From Bacteroidales bacterium (GTDB lineage Bacteria; Bacteroidota; Bacteroidia; Bacteroidales; UBA4181): a stretch of DNA of 33,832 nucleotides. This document shows positions 24,478-32,155 of the stretch, piece after piece. Position 1 is the first letter of the stretch. Each line of letters starts with the position of its first letter. The notes below the pieces were generated by a model that saw only the letters and a list, made by a program, of their open reading frames with translations, searched no databases and was not told the origin of the DNA. A program made the position numbers and the translations under genes. The stretch spans positions 1 to 33,832 of the forward strand of contig JAISOY010000122.1 of the NCBI GenBank assembly GCA_031275285.1. The letters run 5' to 3'.

Positions 24478-25044
24478 ATGCTTGCAGACTTAATCAAAAA
24501 AAACAGGAGTTACCGTCGATTTTATCAGAATGAACCCGTCAGTGAAAAAGACCTGTACGATATGATTGATGCGGCACGGCTCAGCCCGTCGGCGCGAAAT
24601 GCCCAATCCCTCTGTTATCAATTGTCGAACACGAAGGAATTAAATGACCGGATATACCCTACCCTTCGTTGGGCAGGATATCTGAAAGACTGGGATGGTC
24701 CGGAAGAAGGAGAACGTCCATCGGCATATATCATCATGATGAATAATGAAAAGATATCCACTAATTTCTTTTGTGACCATGGCATCGCTGCCATGTCAAT
24801 TCTACTGACTGCAGTTGAAAAGGGCTATGGAGGATGTATTATCGGTGCATTTGAAAAAAAACACCTGGAAGAGATCTTACATGTCCCCGGTCATTGCTCG
24901 ATATTACATGTTATAGCATTGGGAAAACCCAAAGAAACAGTCGTTATTGAAGCCGTAAAAGAAGATCAGGACATTAAATACTGGCGTGACGAACAAGGAG
25001 TACACCATGTTCCTAAACGCGCCTTGAAAGATATTATTTATTAA
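24478..25044 (+). CDS. Nitroreductase-family FMN oxidoreductase
   Basis: A 188-residue protein of the nitroreductase fold. The N-terminal RSYRRFYQNEPVSEKDLYDM with its Arg cluster binds the FMN phosphate; AARLSPSARNAQSLCYQL is the usual second motif. DHGIAAMSILLTAVEKGYGGCIIGAF contains the glycine-rich FMN-binding part, and VIALGKPKE is the common C-terminal strand. Members use NAD(P)H to reduce nitro compounds, quinones or flavins; the physiological substrate cannot be named. It probably works as a cytosolic homodimer. The 18-nt gap to zwf suggests co-transcription, which would join an NADPH producer to an NAD(P)H user. A palindrome and a -7 box lie directly upstream. Confidence 0.9.
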   Translation: MLADLIKKNRSYRRFYQNEPVSEKDLYDMIDAARLSPSARNAQSLCYQLSNTKELNDRIYPTLRWAGYLKDWDGPEEGERPSAYIIMMNNEKISTNFFCDHGIAAMSILLTAVEKGYGGCIIGAFEKKHLEEILHVPGHCSILHVIALGKPKETVVIEAVKEDQDIKYWRDEQGVHHVPKRALKDIIY

Positions 25045-25062
25045 CGCTGTATTTCGTATTCC

Positions 25063-26586
25063 ATGAACCCTCACCAACCAGAACCTTTCATTATCACTAT
25101 TTTCGGGGCATCAGGAGATCTATCCGCAAGAAAACTTTTACCCGCTCTCCTGTACCTGGAACACGACCGTTTATTACCTCACACTTATTGTATTCTGGGT
25201 GTGGGAAGAACTTCATTCAGCGACCAACAATTCCGGGAAAAAGCAGGCAATGCTTTAAAAGAACATGCCGCGACAGTAAATGCCACCGTCAGAAAAAAGT
25301 TTCTGAAACGGTTACATTACCATGTAATGAACACCTCGGATAGTAATGACTATATCGGGTTAAAACAAAAACTCACCGAACTGGACATATCCATCGGCTC
25401 ATCGCGGAATTTCCTTTATTACCTGGCTACACCGCCTGTTTTATACCAAACCATTATTGGCTATTTATCCACCCAGGGACTCAACCGGGAAGAAAAACAG
25501 GGATGGAAACGTGTAATTATCGAAAAGCCGTTCGGCTACGACCTGAAAACAGCCCGGCAATTGAACAAGGAAATACTTAAGTCGTTTAAAGAAAATCAAA
25601 TATACCGTATCGACCATTATCTGGGAAAAGAAACCGTACAGAATATCCTGGTTACCCGTTTTGCCAACAGTATCTTTGAGCCGGTATGGAACCGCCATTA
25701 TATTGAACGGATTGAGATCACCTCTGCTGAGAGCATCGGAGTAGAAAACCGGGGTGGCTATTATGACAAAGCCGGTGCTGTCCGGGATATGATACAAAAC
25801 CATCTTTTGCAGATATTAGGTATGATCGCCCTTGAGCCTCCTGTAAATGCGGAAGCCGATTCCATCCGTAACGAGACACTCAAGGTATTCCAATCGTTGA
25901 GGCCAATCTCTATTAAAGATATGGCTGACCAGGTGATCCGCGGACAATATCTGGCATCTACCATACAAGGAAAAAAAGTTGCTGCCTACCGGCAGGAAAA
26001 AGGAGTGGCTCCGGATTCACAAACAGAAACATTCGTAGCCATGAAACTCTTTGTCGACAATCCAAGATGGAAGGATGTCCCGTTTTTTATCCGGTATGGA
26101 AAAAGAATGCCTGTACGTGTCACAGAGGTGGTAGTCCGGTTCAAACCTGTGGCATATACCATTTTTGAACAGGGTCCGACTTCTGCACAGAACAACACGC
26201 TAATCATCCGGATTCAACCTGATGAAGGTATTTTACTAACTTTTGGATTAAAAACACCCGGGACTGGATTCGAGGTGTCCGAAAAAAGCCTTGATTTCCA
26301 TTATTCTTCGTTGGAACAGACACGACTTAGTGAAGCTTATGAACGATTATTGCTTGATTGCGTTAAAGGAGATCAGACCTTGTATCTTCGTGGTGATGCT
26401 GTAGAAGCAACATGGAAATTCATTGATCCTGTACTGCAGGCATGGCAACATCATTCTATAAAACTCTATGGTTATCCTGCTGGAACATGGGGACCAAAAG
26501 AAGCGGATAAACTGATCGGAAAAGGAGCAACCTGGCGTTATCCCTGCAAGAACCTAACATCAGATACCGGATTCTGTCAATTATAA
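25063..26586 (+). CDS. zwf: Glucose-6-phosphate 1-dehydrogenase
   Basis: A 507-residue enzyme catalysing oxidation of glucose 6-phosphate to 6-phosphogluconolactone with NADP+, the first step of the oxidative pentose phosphate pathway. The coenzyme loop is FGASGDLSARKLLPAL (GASGDL at residues 15-20). The active-site signature RIDHYLGKE is at about residues 182-190, with the catalytic His in the usual following strand region, and ITSAESIGVENRGGYYDKAG, AVRDMIQNHLLQIL and FFIRYGKRMP are all family hallmarks. Length is normal. In many Bacteroidota zwf lies beside gnd and pgl; here it instead follows a nitroreductase and neither partner gene is in the window. Confidence 0.97.
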   Translation: MNPHQPEPFIITIFGASGDLSARKLLPALLYLEHDRLLPHTYCILGVGRTSFSDQQFREKAGNALKEHAATVNATVRKKFLKRLHYHVMNTSDSNDYIGLKQKLTELDISIGSSRNFLYYLATPPVLYQTIIGYLSTQGLNREEKQGWKRVIIEKPFGYDLKTARQLNKEILKSFKENQIYRIDHYLGKETVQNILVTRFANSIFEPVWNRHYIERIEITSAESIGVENRGGYYDKAGAVRDMIQNHLLQILGMIALEPPVNAEADSIRNETLKVFQSLRPISIKDMADQVIRGQYLASTIQGKKVAAYRQEKGVAPDSQTETFVAMKLFVDNPRWKDVPFFIRYGKRMPVRVTEVVVRFKPVAYTIFEQGPTSAQNNTLIIRIQPDEGILLTFGLKTPGTGFEVSEKSLDFHYSSLEQTRLSEAYERLLLDCVKGDQTLYLRGDAVEATWKFIDPVLQAWQHHSIKLYGYPAGTWGPKEADKLIGKGATWRYPCKNLTSDTGFCQL

Positions 26587-26610
26587 CAAATACTTCCATG
26601 AACAATCTGG

Positions 26611-26642
26611 TTTGATATTTGTATATAATTATTGTACTTTTG
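26611..26642 (+). promoter_or_regulatory. Consensus Bacteroides-type promoter for the DUF1573 gene
   Basis: TTTG at 26611-26614, a 20-nt spacer, then TACTTTTG at 26635-26642 match the TTTG-N(19-21)-TAnnTTTG consensus exactly. Transcription would begin at about 26648-26652, giving a leader of roughly 55-60 nt before the ATG at 26708. Confidence 0.75.
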
Positions 26643-26649
26643 AAGCGCA

Positions 26650-26666
26650 CTGTACATGCGGTACAG
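26650..26666 (+). repeat. Short hairpin at the predicted transcript start
   Basis: CTGTAC (26650-26655) and GTACAG (26661-26666) form a 6-bp stem with a 5-nt loop, placed at or just after the predicted start site of the DUF1573 transcript. It could protect the 5' end of the mRNA or act as an operator. No U-run follows. Confidence 0.4.
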
Positions 26667-26707
26667 CACGGATATTAAACAATTAAGTACCAATATCATA
26701 CTTGATA

Positions 26708-27781
26708 ATGAAACGAATTATTATTTTTTTTATATGTTTGTTCATGTTGGCTCCGGCAACGCTGCTGGCTCAACCAAAAATCACATTTGACAAAATAGTT
26801 CATGATTTTGGCAAGGTAAAAGAAGCCGACGGAGCAGCAGTGCATGATTTTACGTTCAAGAATACGGGAACGGCCCCATTGATCATCCAGAACGTTACTA
26901 CCACCTGCGGATGTACCACACCTGAATGGACCAAACAACCCATCCCCCCCGGATCGGAAGGTTTCATCAAAGTTTCTTATGATGTAAGGGGAAGACCTGG
27001 TGCCATTGACAAAACTATTACCGTATCCTCCAATACCAAACCTGCCACAACCCATCTGCGTATCACCGGTGAAGTAAGTCCGGTAGACCGCCAACCTGCC
27101 GAAGCCTTCCGTTATACTGCCGGCGCACTCCGTATGGACAATTTGCATGTATCTTTCAGCCGGGTTTATTCGTACGAAAAACCGACACTGGTAGCTACAG
27201 CATATAATCCGGGAACCAATCCGGTTAAAATATCTTTTGTTCATCTGCCTAGTTACATCAAAGTTGACGTTAGTCCATCCACTATAAGAAAAGATGAAAA
27301 GGCCAGCATTAAAATTACATACGATGCAGCCGGCAAAAACGAGTGGGGTTTTGTCAGTGATCTCATCAGTATGATACAAAATGATGATACATCCAAAGAA
27401 TATAAATTGACCATTACGGCCAACATTCAGGAAGACTTTTCTAAATGGACAAATAACCAGCTCCAGAATGCACCTTCTGCCCTACTTGAAAAAAGCGTCA
27501 TAGAAGGGGAAAAAATAAAGAAAGGTGAAAAAGCCGAATACAAATTAAAAATGACCAATAACGGGAAAAGTAAATTGCTGATCCGTAAGGCCGAATCGAC
27601 CAGTCAGCAGGTAAAAGTTACCGCTCCCAAGGAAATTGCTCCAGGTGCATCATCAGAACTGCTCATATCTTATGACACGACCGGACAAACAGGTTTGCAA
27701 TCCAAAACGATATCAATCATCACCAACGATCCGAAAAACCCGAGCATCACAGTTCGCTTAAAAGTAGAAGTAATAGAATAA
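26708..27781 (+). CDS. Secreted DUF1573-domain protein
   Basis: A 357-residue exported protein. The signal peptide is residues 1-21 (MKRIIIFFICLFMLAPATLLA). The first DUF1573 unit begins ITFDKIVHDFGKVKEADGA and includes FTFKNTGTAPLIIQNVTTTC followed by GCTTPEW, where the C-G-C pair is conserved in the family, and ends at TKPATTHLRITGEV. Two further immunoglobulin-like units follow: about residues 125-235, and 255-357 (KAEYKLKMTNNGKSKLLIRK ... KTISIITNDPKNPSITVRLK). DUF1573 proteins are common in Bacteroidota and lack an established function. I used the ATG at 26708 rather than an in-frame TTG at 26702. It has its own promoter, and rarA follows 6 nt later, so both probably share the transcript. 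Confidence 0.88.
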   Translation: MKRIIIFFICLFMLAPATLLAQPKITFDKIVHDFGKVKEADGAAVHDFTFKNTGTAPLIIQNVTTTCGCTTPEWTKQPIPPGSEGFIKVSYDVRGRPGAIDKTITVSSNTKPATTHLRITGEVSPVDRQPAEAFRYTAGALRMDNLHVSFSRVYSYEKPTLVATAYNPGTNPVKISFVHLPSYIKVDVSPSTIRKDEKASIKITYDAAGKNEWGFVSDLISMIQNDDTSKEYKLTITANIQEDFSKWTNNQLQNAPSALLEKSVIEGEKIKKGEKAEYKLKMTNNGKSKLLIRKAESTSQQVKVTAPKEIAPGASSELLISYDTTGQTGLQSKTISIITNDPKNPSITVRLKVEVIE

Positions 27782-27787
27782 CCGAAC

Positions 27788-29083
27788 ATGCAGATCAGCA
27801 GTCAACCTTTAGCAGACAGATTGAGACCTACCGGTCTCGACGACTATACCGGCCAAAAACATCTGGTAGGGGAAAAGGCTGTATTGCGTCGTATGATCGA
27901 TTCCGGTAATGTTTCTTCTTTTATCTTGTGGGGACCTCCGGGAGTCGGAAAGACAACACTGGCGCAAATTGTTGCCAATCAGCTAAATCGACCTTTTTAT
28001 ATGCTTAGTGCGGTAAATTCAGGGGTAAAGGATGTACGTGAAACCATTGAAAGCGCAAAAAAACAACGTTTTTTCAATCACCCCTCCCCGATCCTGTTCA
28101 TCGATGAAATTCACCGATTCAGCAAATCCCAGCAGGACTCTTTACTGGCTGCTGTGGAAAAGGGCTATGTGACGTTGATCGGTGCTACAACGGAAAATCC
28201 ATCCTTCGAGGTCATCTCCCCGTTACTTTCCCGTTGCCAGGTCTACACACTCAAATCGCTGGAAAAAGATGACCTGTTGGAGATCATTGATCACGCCCTG
28301 AAAAAGGATTCATTGTTGAAAACGCTTCCCGTTAATCTGAAGGAAACCTCCGCATTATTGCGTATTTCAGGAGGTGATGCCCGTAAATTGCTCAATGCAC
28401 TAGAGCTGGTAATTATGGCTGACCTCGATGCGGAAGGAAAAACATCTTCGGAAATTATCATTACAGACGACAAAGTCCTGGAAAGGATACAGCAAAACAT
28501 CGCGATGTATGATAAAAACGGAGAGATGCATTACGACATTATTTCCGCATTTATCAAATCTGTGCGGGGTAGCGATCCTAATGCTGCCGTGTATTATCTT
28601 GCCCGGATGATCGAAGGTGGTGAAGATCCGCTCTTTATTGCCCGACGCCTGATCATACTGGCATCTGAAGATATAGGGCTGGCCAATCCGAATGCATTGC
28701 TGATGGCACAAAGCTGTTTCAGTGCCGTACATTCTATCGGTATGCCGGAAGGACGTATTGTGCTTTCTCAAACGACCATCTATTTGGCTACTTCACCCAA
28801 AAGCAATTCAGCCATAGAAGCCATTGACAGCGCCATGGCAAAAGTCCGGGAAACAGGAAACCTACCGGTTCCGCTCCACATAAGGAACGCACCTACCAAA
28901 TTGATGAAACAACTGGGATATGCGAAAGATTATAAATATGCACACAGCTATTCCGGTAATTTTGTCGATCAGGAATTTCTTCCGCCGGAAATAGTGGGTA
29001 CATCTTTTTACCATCCTTCCGACAATAGCCGGGAAAAAGAGATAAAAGCACGGATGGACCAGTTATGGAAAGGAAAATATTAG
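27788..29083 (+). CDS. rarA: Replication-associated recombination protein A (AAA+ ATPase)
   Basis: A 431-residue member of the RarA/MgsA/WRNIP1 family, a clamp-loader-like ATPase that acts at stalled replication forks. Walker A is GPPGVGKT (residues 49-56) and Walker B FIDEIHRF (about 104-111), followed by sensor 1 GATTENPSFEV and the arginine finger region LLSRCQVY. The C-terminal part contains YDIISAFIKSVRGSDPNAAVYYLARMIEGGEDPLFIARRL, and AMAKVRETGNLPVPLHIRNAPTKLMK with GYAKDYKYAHSY, both diagnostic. Length is normal. It starts 6 nt after the DUF1573 stop, a link with no evident functional meaning. Confidence 0.96.
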   Translation: MQISSQPLADRLRPTGLDDYTGQKHLVGEKAVLRRMIDSGNVSSFILWGPPGVGKTTLAQIVANQLNRPFYMLSAVNSGVKDVRETIESAKKQRFFNHPSPILFIDEIHRFSKSQQDSLLAAVEKGYVTLIGATTENPSFEVISPLLSRCQVYTLKSLEKDDLLEIIDHALKKDSLLKTLPVNLKETSALLRISGGDARKLLNALELVIMADLDAEGKTSSEIIITDDKVLERIQQNIAMYDKNGEMHYDIISAFIKSVRGSDPNAAVYYLARMIEGGEDPLFIARRLIILASEDIGLANPNALLMAQSCFSAVHSIGMPEGRIVLSQTTIYLATSPKSNSAIEAIDSAMAKVRETGNLPVPLHIRNAPTKLMKQLGYAKDYKYAHSYSGNFVDQEFLPPEIVGTSFYHPSDNSREKEIKARMDQLWKGKY

Positions 29084-29120
29084 ATATAGAACAAGTATCA
29101 ACCATTGAATAAAAACAGAA

Positions 29121-29885
29121 ATGAAACATTTTACTTTCGTATTAATAATGATGTTCGGATTCCAGTTGTTATATGCTCAAAACGATTTTACTGCTAAGGA
29201 ATTCACCACATCTTCCAATGATATTTTAAAATACAGGGAATTACTGCCTGATAATTACAATCCGGAGAAACAATATCCATTGGTTTTATTTTTACACGGT
29301 GCGGGAGAAAGGGGAAACGACAATCAGGCACAACTCAGGCACGGAAGTATGATGTTTACCAATCCTGTGAACCAGGAAAAATATCCGGCCATCGTATTGT
29401 TTCCGCAATGTCCGGCTTCCTCCACATGGCCTTTTGAAAAAGCACCGGAAGGAAGTTGGAACAATTTCCCGAAAAACGATCCGATCTCCACCCCGTTGAA
29501 TGCAGTAAAAGAGCTACTGGATCAATATCTTGAAATGAAATCTGTGGATAAAAAACGTATATATATCCTTGGTATTTCGATGGGAGGCATGGGAACATTT
29601 GACATGGTATGCCGTTATCCGGATATTTTCGCAGCAGCCATCCCTATTTGCGGTGGTGTAGCCACCGAACGGCTGGTAAAAGCCAAAGATGTAAAATTCC
29701 GGATTTACCACGGAGATGCAGATATGGTGGTCTCTGTTCACAATTCCCGGAATGCTTATAAAGAATTAAAAAAAGATGGTGCAAAAGTGGAATATATTGA
29801 ATTTCCCGGATGTAACCATGATAGTTGGAATCCGGCATTCAACCGGTCTGATTTCCTCGAATGGCTATTCAAACAAAAAAAATAA
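29121..29885 (+). CDS. Secreted alpha/beta-hydrolase (PHB-depolymerase/esterase-like)
   Basis: A 254-residue exported hydrolase with signal peptide MKHFTFVLIMMFGFQLLYAQ. YPLVLFLHGAGERGNDN holds the HG-type oxyanion-hole motif. The nucleophile is S153 in ILGISMGGMGTFDM (GxSxG). The acid is probably the Asp in IYHGDADMVVS and the base the His in PGCNHDSWN. The family includes esterases, feruloyl esterases and small prolyl-oligopeptidase-like enzymes often found in polysaccharide degradation; no sugar-utilisation genes are nearby. It would work in the periplasm or at the cell surface. It begins 37 nt after rarA and may be on the same transcript. Confidence 0.88.
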   Translation: MKHFTFVLIMMFGFQLLYAQNDFTAKEFTTSSNDILKYRELLPDNYNPEKQYPLVLFLHGAGERGNDNQAQLRHGSMMFTNPVNQEKYPAIVLFPQCPASSTWPFEKAPEGSWNNFPKNDPISTPLNAVKELLDQYLEMKSVDKKRIYILGISMGGMGTFDMVCRYPDIFAAAIPICGGVATERLVKAKDVKFRIYHGDADMVVSVHNSRNAYKELKKDGAKVEYIEFPGCNHDSWNPAFNRSDFLEWLFKQKK

Positions 29886-29914
29886 AACCATTAGAAACTG
29901 AGTAGGATGGTTTT
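29884..29914 (+). terminator. Possible weak rho-independent terminator
   Basis: AAAACCAT (29884-29891) and ATGGTTTT (29907-29914) form an 8-bp stem directly after the hydrolase stop codon, followed by one more T. The 15-nt loop and A/T-rich stem make it weak; it may be no more than a partial stop before the next gene. Confidence 0.3.
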
Positions 29915-29960
29915 TCGGTATGAATTTATCGGATGACCTAAGATATTAAAACACGAAACG

Positions 29961-31160
29961 TTGAAGAAGATATACTACTTTTTTTGCATATTATTATGTA
30001 TGCCCGTAAACGCCTTATGTGGTAAATCCGATAGTATACCGCCTAAAAGACTGTTTTTTATGGCTAATGTCCAACAGGGTAACCTTCTTTTTTCCCAGGG
30101 AACAGATGTCATCAAAAATTATTATGTAGGTCTTGAACTTCGTTTTGGTATACAAACAGATGACTATCAAAAAAACACTTTTGATGCTTCTTTCCGGTAT
30201 CCCAAATATGGAATCGCCTATTACATGGGAAACATGAATGAAATCATCCTTGGAGACGAACATCAGGATGGCTTCGGTAAACCCTCTGCTTTATACGGTT
30301 TTTTTTCCAGCCCTATATTCCGTACCAAATGGTTTCAACTCAATTATGAATTTGGCATAGGCGTATCTTATAATTTCAAGACCTATGATCCGAGGCGACG
30401 GCCGTATAATACACTTATAGGCAGCAAAACAAACGGTTACATCAGCGCCAGCCTTGACGGGCAGATTTTATTACCGGGACATTCTAGCATTGGACTGGGA
30501 GGCAGTTTCCGGCACTTTTCCAACGGATCCATCCAAAAACCCAACAGCGGGATCAACCTGATCATGGCTACCGTATCTTATCAGTGGGGGCTATACAAGA
30601 ACCGGGATAAAAGTTATACCCGGATACATGCCGATCCGGTCGAACCAACATTGGAATGGTATATATCTTGGGGAAATGCCGTTCGCATGCTGGATACCGA
30701 CTTTGACCTTGATCATCCCAAGAACAGTAAAAGATGGTACTGTGCTACTGTCTCGACATCCATTCTGGCACATGTCAGCCACCGACGAAAGGTCGGACTG
30801 GGACTTGACTTTTTTTACTTCGATTGGGGAAGACACATCATTAATTATAGGGCGCATATAGACGGACGTAGGGAAAGGACCAGCATACACGACAATATGT
30901 CGATAGGTGTACATATAGCACATGAGGTGGCATACAAAAAATTCTGGGCAGTAACAAATGTCGGATTCTATCTGAATGAACGTGTCGGGGATATACCTTC
31001 CTCTCCTTTTATCTATGAGCGAATCGGTGTAAAATATCAGCTTACTGATCGTTTCTGCGTGGGTCTCTCTCTAAAAGCGCATCTGGTAAAAGCCGATTAC
31101 CTGGCGCTGGAGATCGGATATTCTATAATTAAAAACAAGAAATTAAAGAAAAGAAGCTGA
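29961..31160 (+). CDS. PagL-like outer-membrane lipid A deacylase (acyloxyacyl hydrolase family)
   Basis: A 399-residue predicted outer-membrane beta-barrel. The start appears to be TTG at 29961: it gives a good signal peptide (KKIYYFFCILLCMPVNALCG), whereas the next in-frame ATG (residue 14) would cut through it. The PagL catalytic motif is visible as GGSFRHFSNGSIQKPNSGIN, with H185 and S187 as the likely catalytic pair. PagL itself has about 150-190 residues and corresponds to roughly residues 30-215. The second half (about 220-399) consists of further alternating strands (AHVSHRRKVGLGLDFFYFDW, EVAYKKFWAVTNVGFYLNER) and ends in a strand-like LALEIGYSIIKN. Likely role: removal of the 3-linked acyl chain of lipid A. 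The function of the second half is unknown. Confidence 0.78.
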   Translation: MKKIYYFFCILLCMPVNALCGKSDSIPPKRLFFMANVQQGNLLFSQGTDVIKNYYVGLELRFGIQTDDYQKNTFDASFRYPKYGIAYYMGNMNEIILGDEHQDGFGKPSALYGFFSSPIFRTKWFQLNYEFGIGVSYNFKTYDPRRRPYNTLIGSKTNGYISASLDGQILLPGHSSIGLGGSFRHFSNGSIQKPNSGINLIMATVSYQWGLYKNRDKSYTRIHADPVEPTLEWYISWGNAVRMLDTDFDLDHPKNSKRWYCATVSTSILAHVSHRRKVGLGLDFFYFDWGRHIINYRAHIDGRRERTSIHDNMSIGVHIAHEVAYKKFWAVTNVGFYLNERVGDIPSSPFIYERIGVKYQLTDRFCVGLSLKAHLVKADYLALEIGYSIIKNKKLKKRS

Positions 31161-31212
31161 AACTACTTTCCAAATTTCGTAATATCACAAATAATACCCT
31201 GATCTATATCAA

Positions 31213-31809
31213 TCATAAATTGATAAAAAATCCGGCATTAAGGATCCCTCTGTAACCAAAACCCAATTCCAGAAATCCTCCGATCCAACTACCAAACCTT
31301 AAACCTACCGGAGTGATTTGAAATGTAAAATAAGGTGTTGTATCCGAATCATTCTGACTCTTATCTGTATGGTCTTTATAGTCAAGATTATATAAGGTAC
31401 CACCAACACCTGCCAAACCATACATGCGAAAATTTTTCTTACGTATGTAAACATAATCAGCTTCCAAGGCCAGTGTATAGTGTCGTTTATAAAATTTTCC
31501 TTCTTCCCTTCCATTTAAAATACCTTTACCTGTTGAATAGTCATACGCAAATAATCCACCCATACCGAGACGTTCTGTAAACCTGTACCTATAGCCCAAA
31601 TGAATGGATCCTAAAGAATTGTCATCGTCCATTTTTATACCGGCAGGAAGACTAGAAATGATCATGTCCGAAAAGGTATTTAGTATCTCATTAGTATTCC
31701 ATATCCCTATCCCTAATTCTAATTCATTTCGTCTATCCTGCGCCTGTAGATTTATACCCATCAAAAAGAATACAACCTGAAGTTGTAATAGTATTATTTT
31801 CCTATTCAT
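31213..31809 (-). CDS. Small outer-membrane beta-barrel protein
   Basis: A 198-residue protein with signal peptide MNRKIILLQLQVVFFLMGINLQAQ. The mature part is a series of alternating amphipathic strands: RRNELELGIGIWN, GSIHLGYRYRFTERLGMGGLFAYD, HYTLALEADYVYI, FRMYGLAGVGGTLYNLDY, YFTFQITPVGLRFGSWIGGFLELGFGYRGILNAGF, ending with an aromatic strand (AGFFINL) suitable for BAM recognition. This is the pattern of eight-stranded porin-family/OmpA-N-like barrels; no specific function can be given. It is transcribed towards the PagL-like gene, with 52 nt between their stops. Confidence 0.8.
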   Translation of the reverse strand: MNRKIILLQLQVVFFLMGINLQAQDRRNELELGIGIWNTNEILNTFSDMIISSLPAGIKMDDDNSLGSIHLGYRYRFTERLGMGGLFAYDYSTGKGILNGREEGKFYKRHYTLALEADYVYIRKKNFRMYGLAGVGGTLYNLDYKDHTDKSQNDSDTTPYFTFQITPVGLRFGSWIGGFLELGFGYRGILNAGFFINL

Positions 31810-32155
31810 AAAATTTAATTTTTAGTGAAATTTCTGTTACAAGTATATTTTTCAAATGTAAAAAACACGATTGAACCGGGTCGTTGTTCCTGTTAAGTAT
31901 CTTTTTTATCTCTATTCAAGTCCATACAAAAGTACTACATTTTTTCCGGATAAGTAATAATATTAATCCGAAATACAAGCAAAACACGAGTAAATAAGGT
32001 AATCTCAACCTATTTTTATTTTTTCAGCACTGAAATAGAAGTTTCTCTTGAAATTTACTCGCAACAACCACTTTTCTATTTTTTATTTAGAATATTACAA
32101 AAACTGATTATCAATCCGTAAAAACACGAATAATATGTAAAATATAAACATCCTG
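31810..32155. other. Intergenic region with repeated 9-mer
   Basis: No gene was found in these 346 A/T-rich bp between the minus-strand murF-alr and barrel genes. It holds the likely promoter of the barrel gene. The 9-mer AAAACACGA occurs three times, at 31862-31870, 31981-31989 and 32121-32129, and once more at 29948-29956 just before the PagL-like gene. No hairpin with a U-run was seen after alr. Confidence 0.5.
31853..31860 (-). promoter_or_regulatory. Candidate -7 box of the beta-barrel gene
   Basis: Read on the minus strand, TACATTTG matches TAnnTTTG and lies 43 nt before the ATG at 31809. No TTTG is present at the expected distance upstream. A second similar box, TACTTTTG, is at 31934-31927. 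Confidence 0.35.

Noticed and set aside
26696..27379. A 227-codon open frame on the minus strand
   Set aside because: It is a shadow of the DUF1573 gene, which has a signal peptide, conserved repeats and a promoter.
31207..31225. Hairpin TATCAAT/ATTGATA between convergent genes as a terminator
   Set aside because: It overlaps the stop of the barrel gene and is followed by A residues on the plus strand and no U-run on the minus strand.
31987..32061. 9-bp inverted repeat (CGAGTAAAT and ATTTACTCG) 57 nt apart
   Set aside because: An arm of this length with such a long spacer is not unlikely by chance in several hundred A/T-rich bases.
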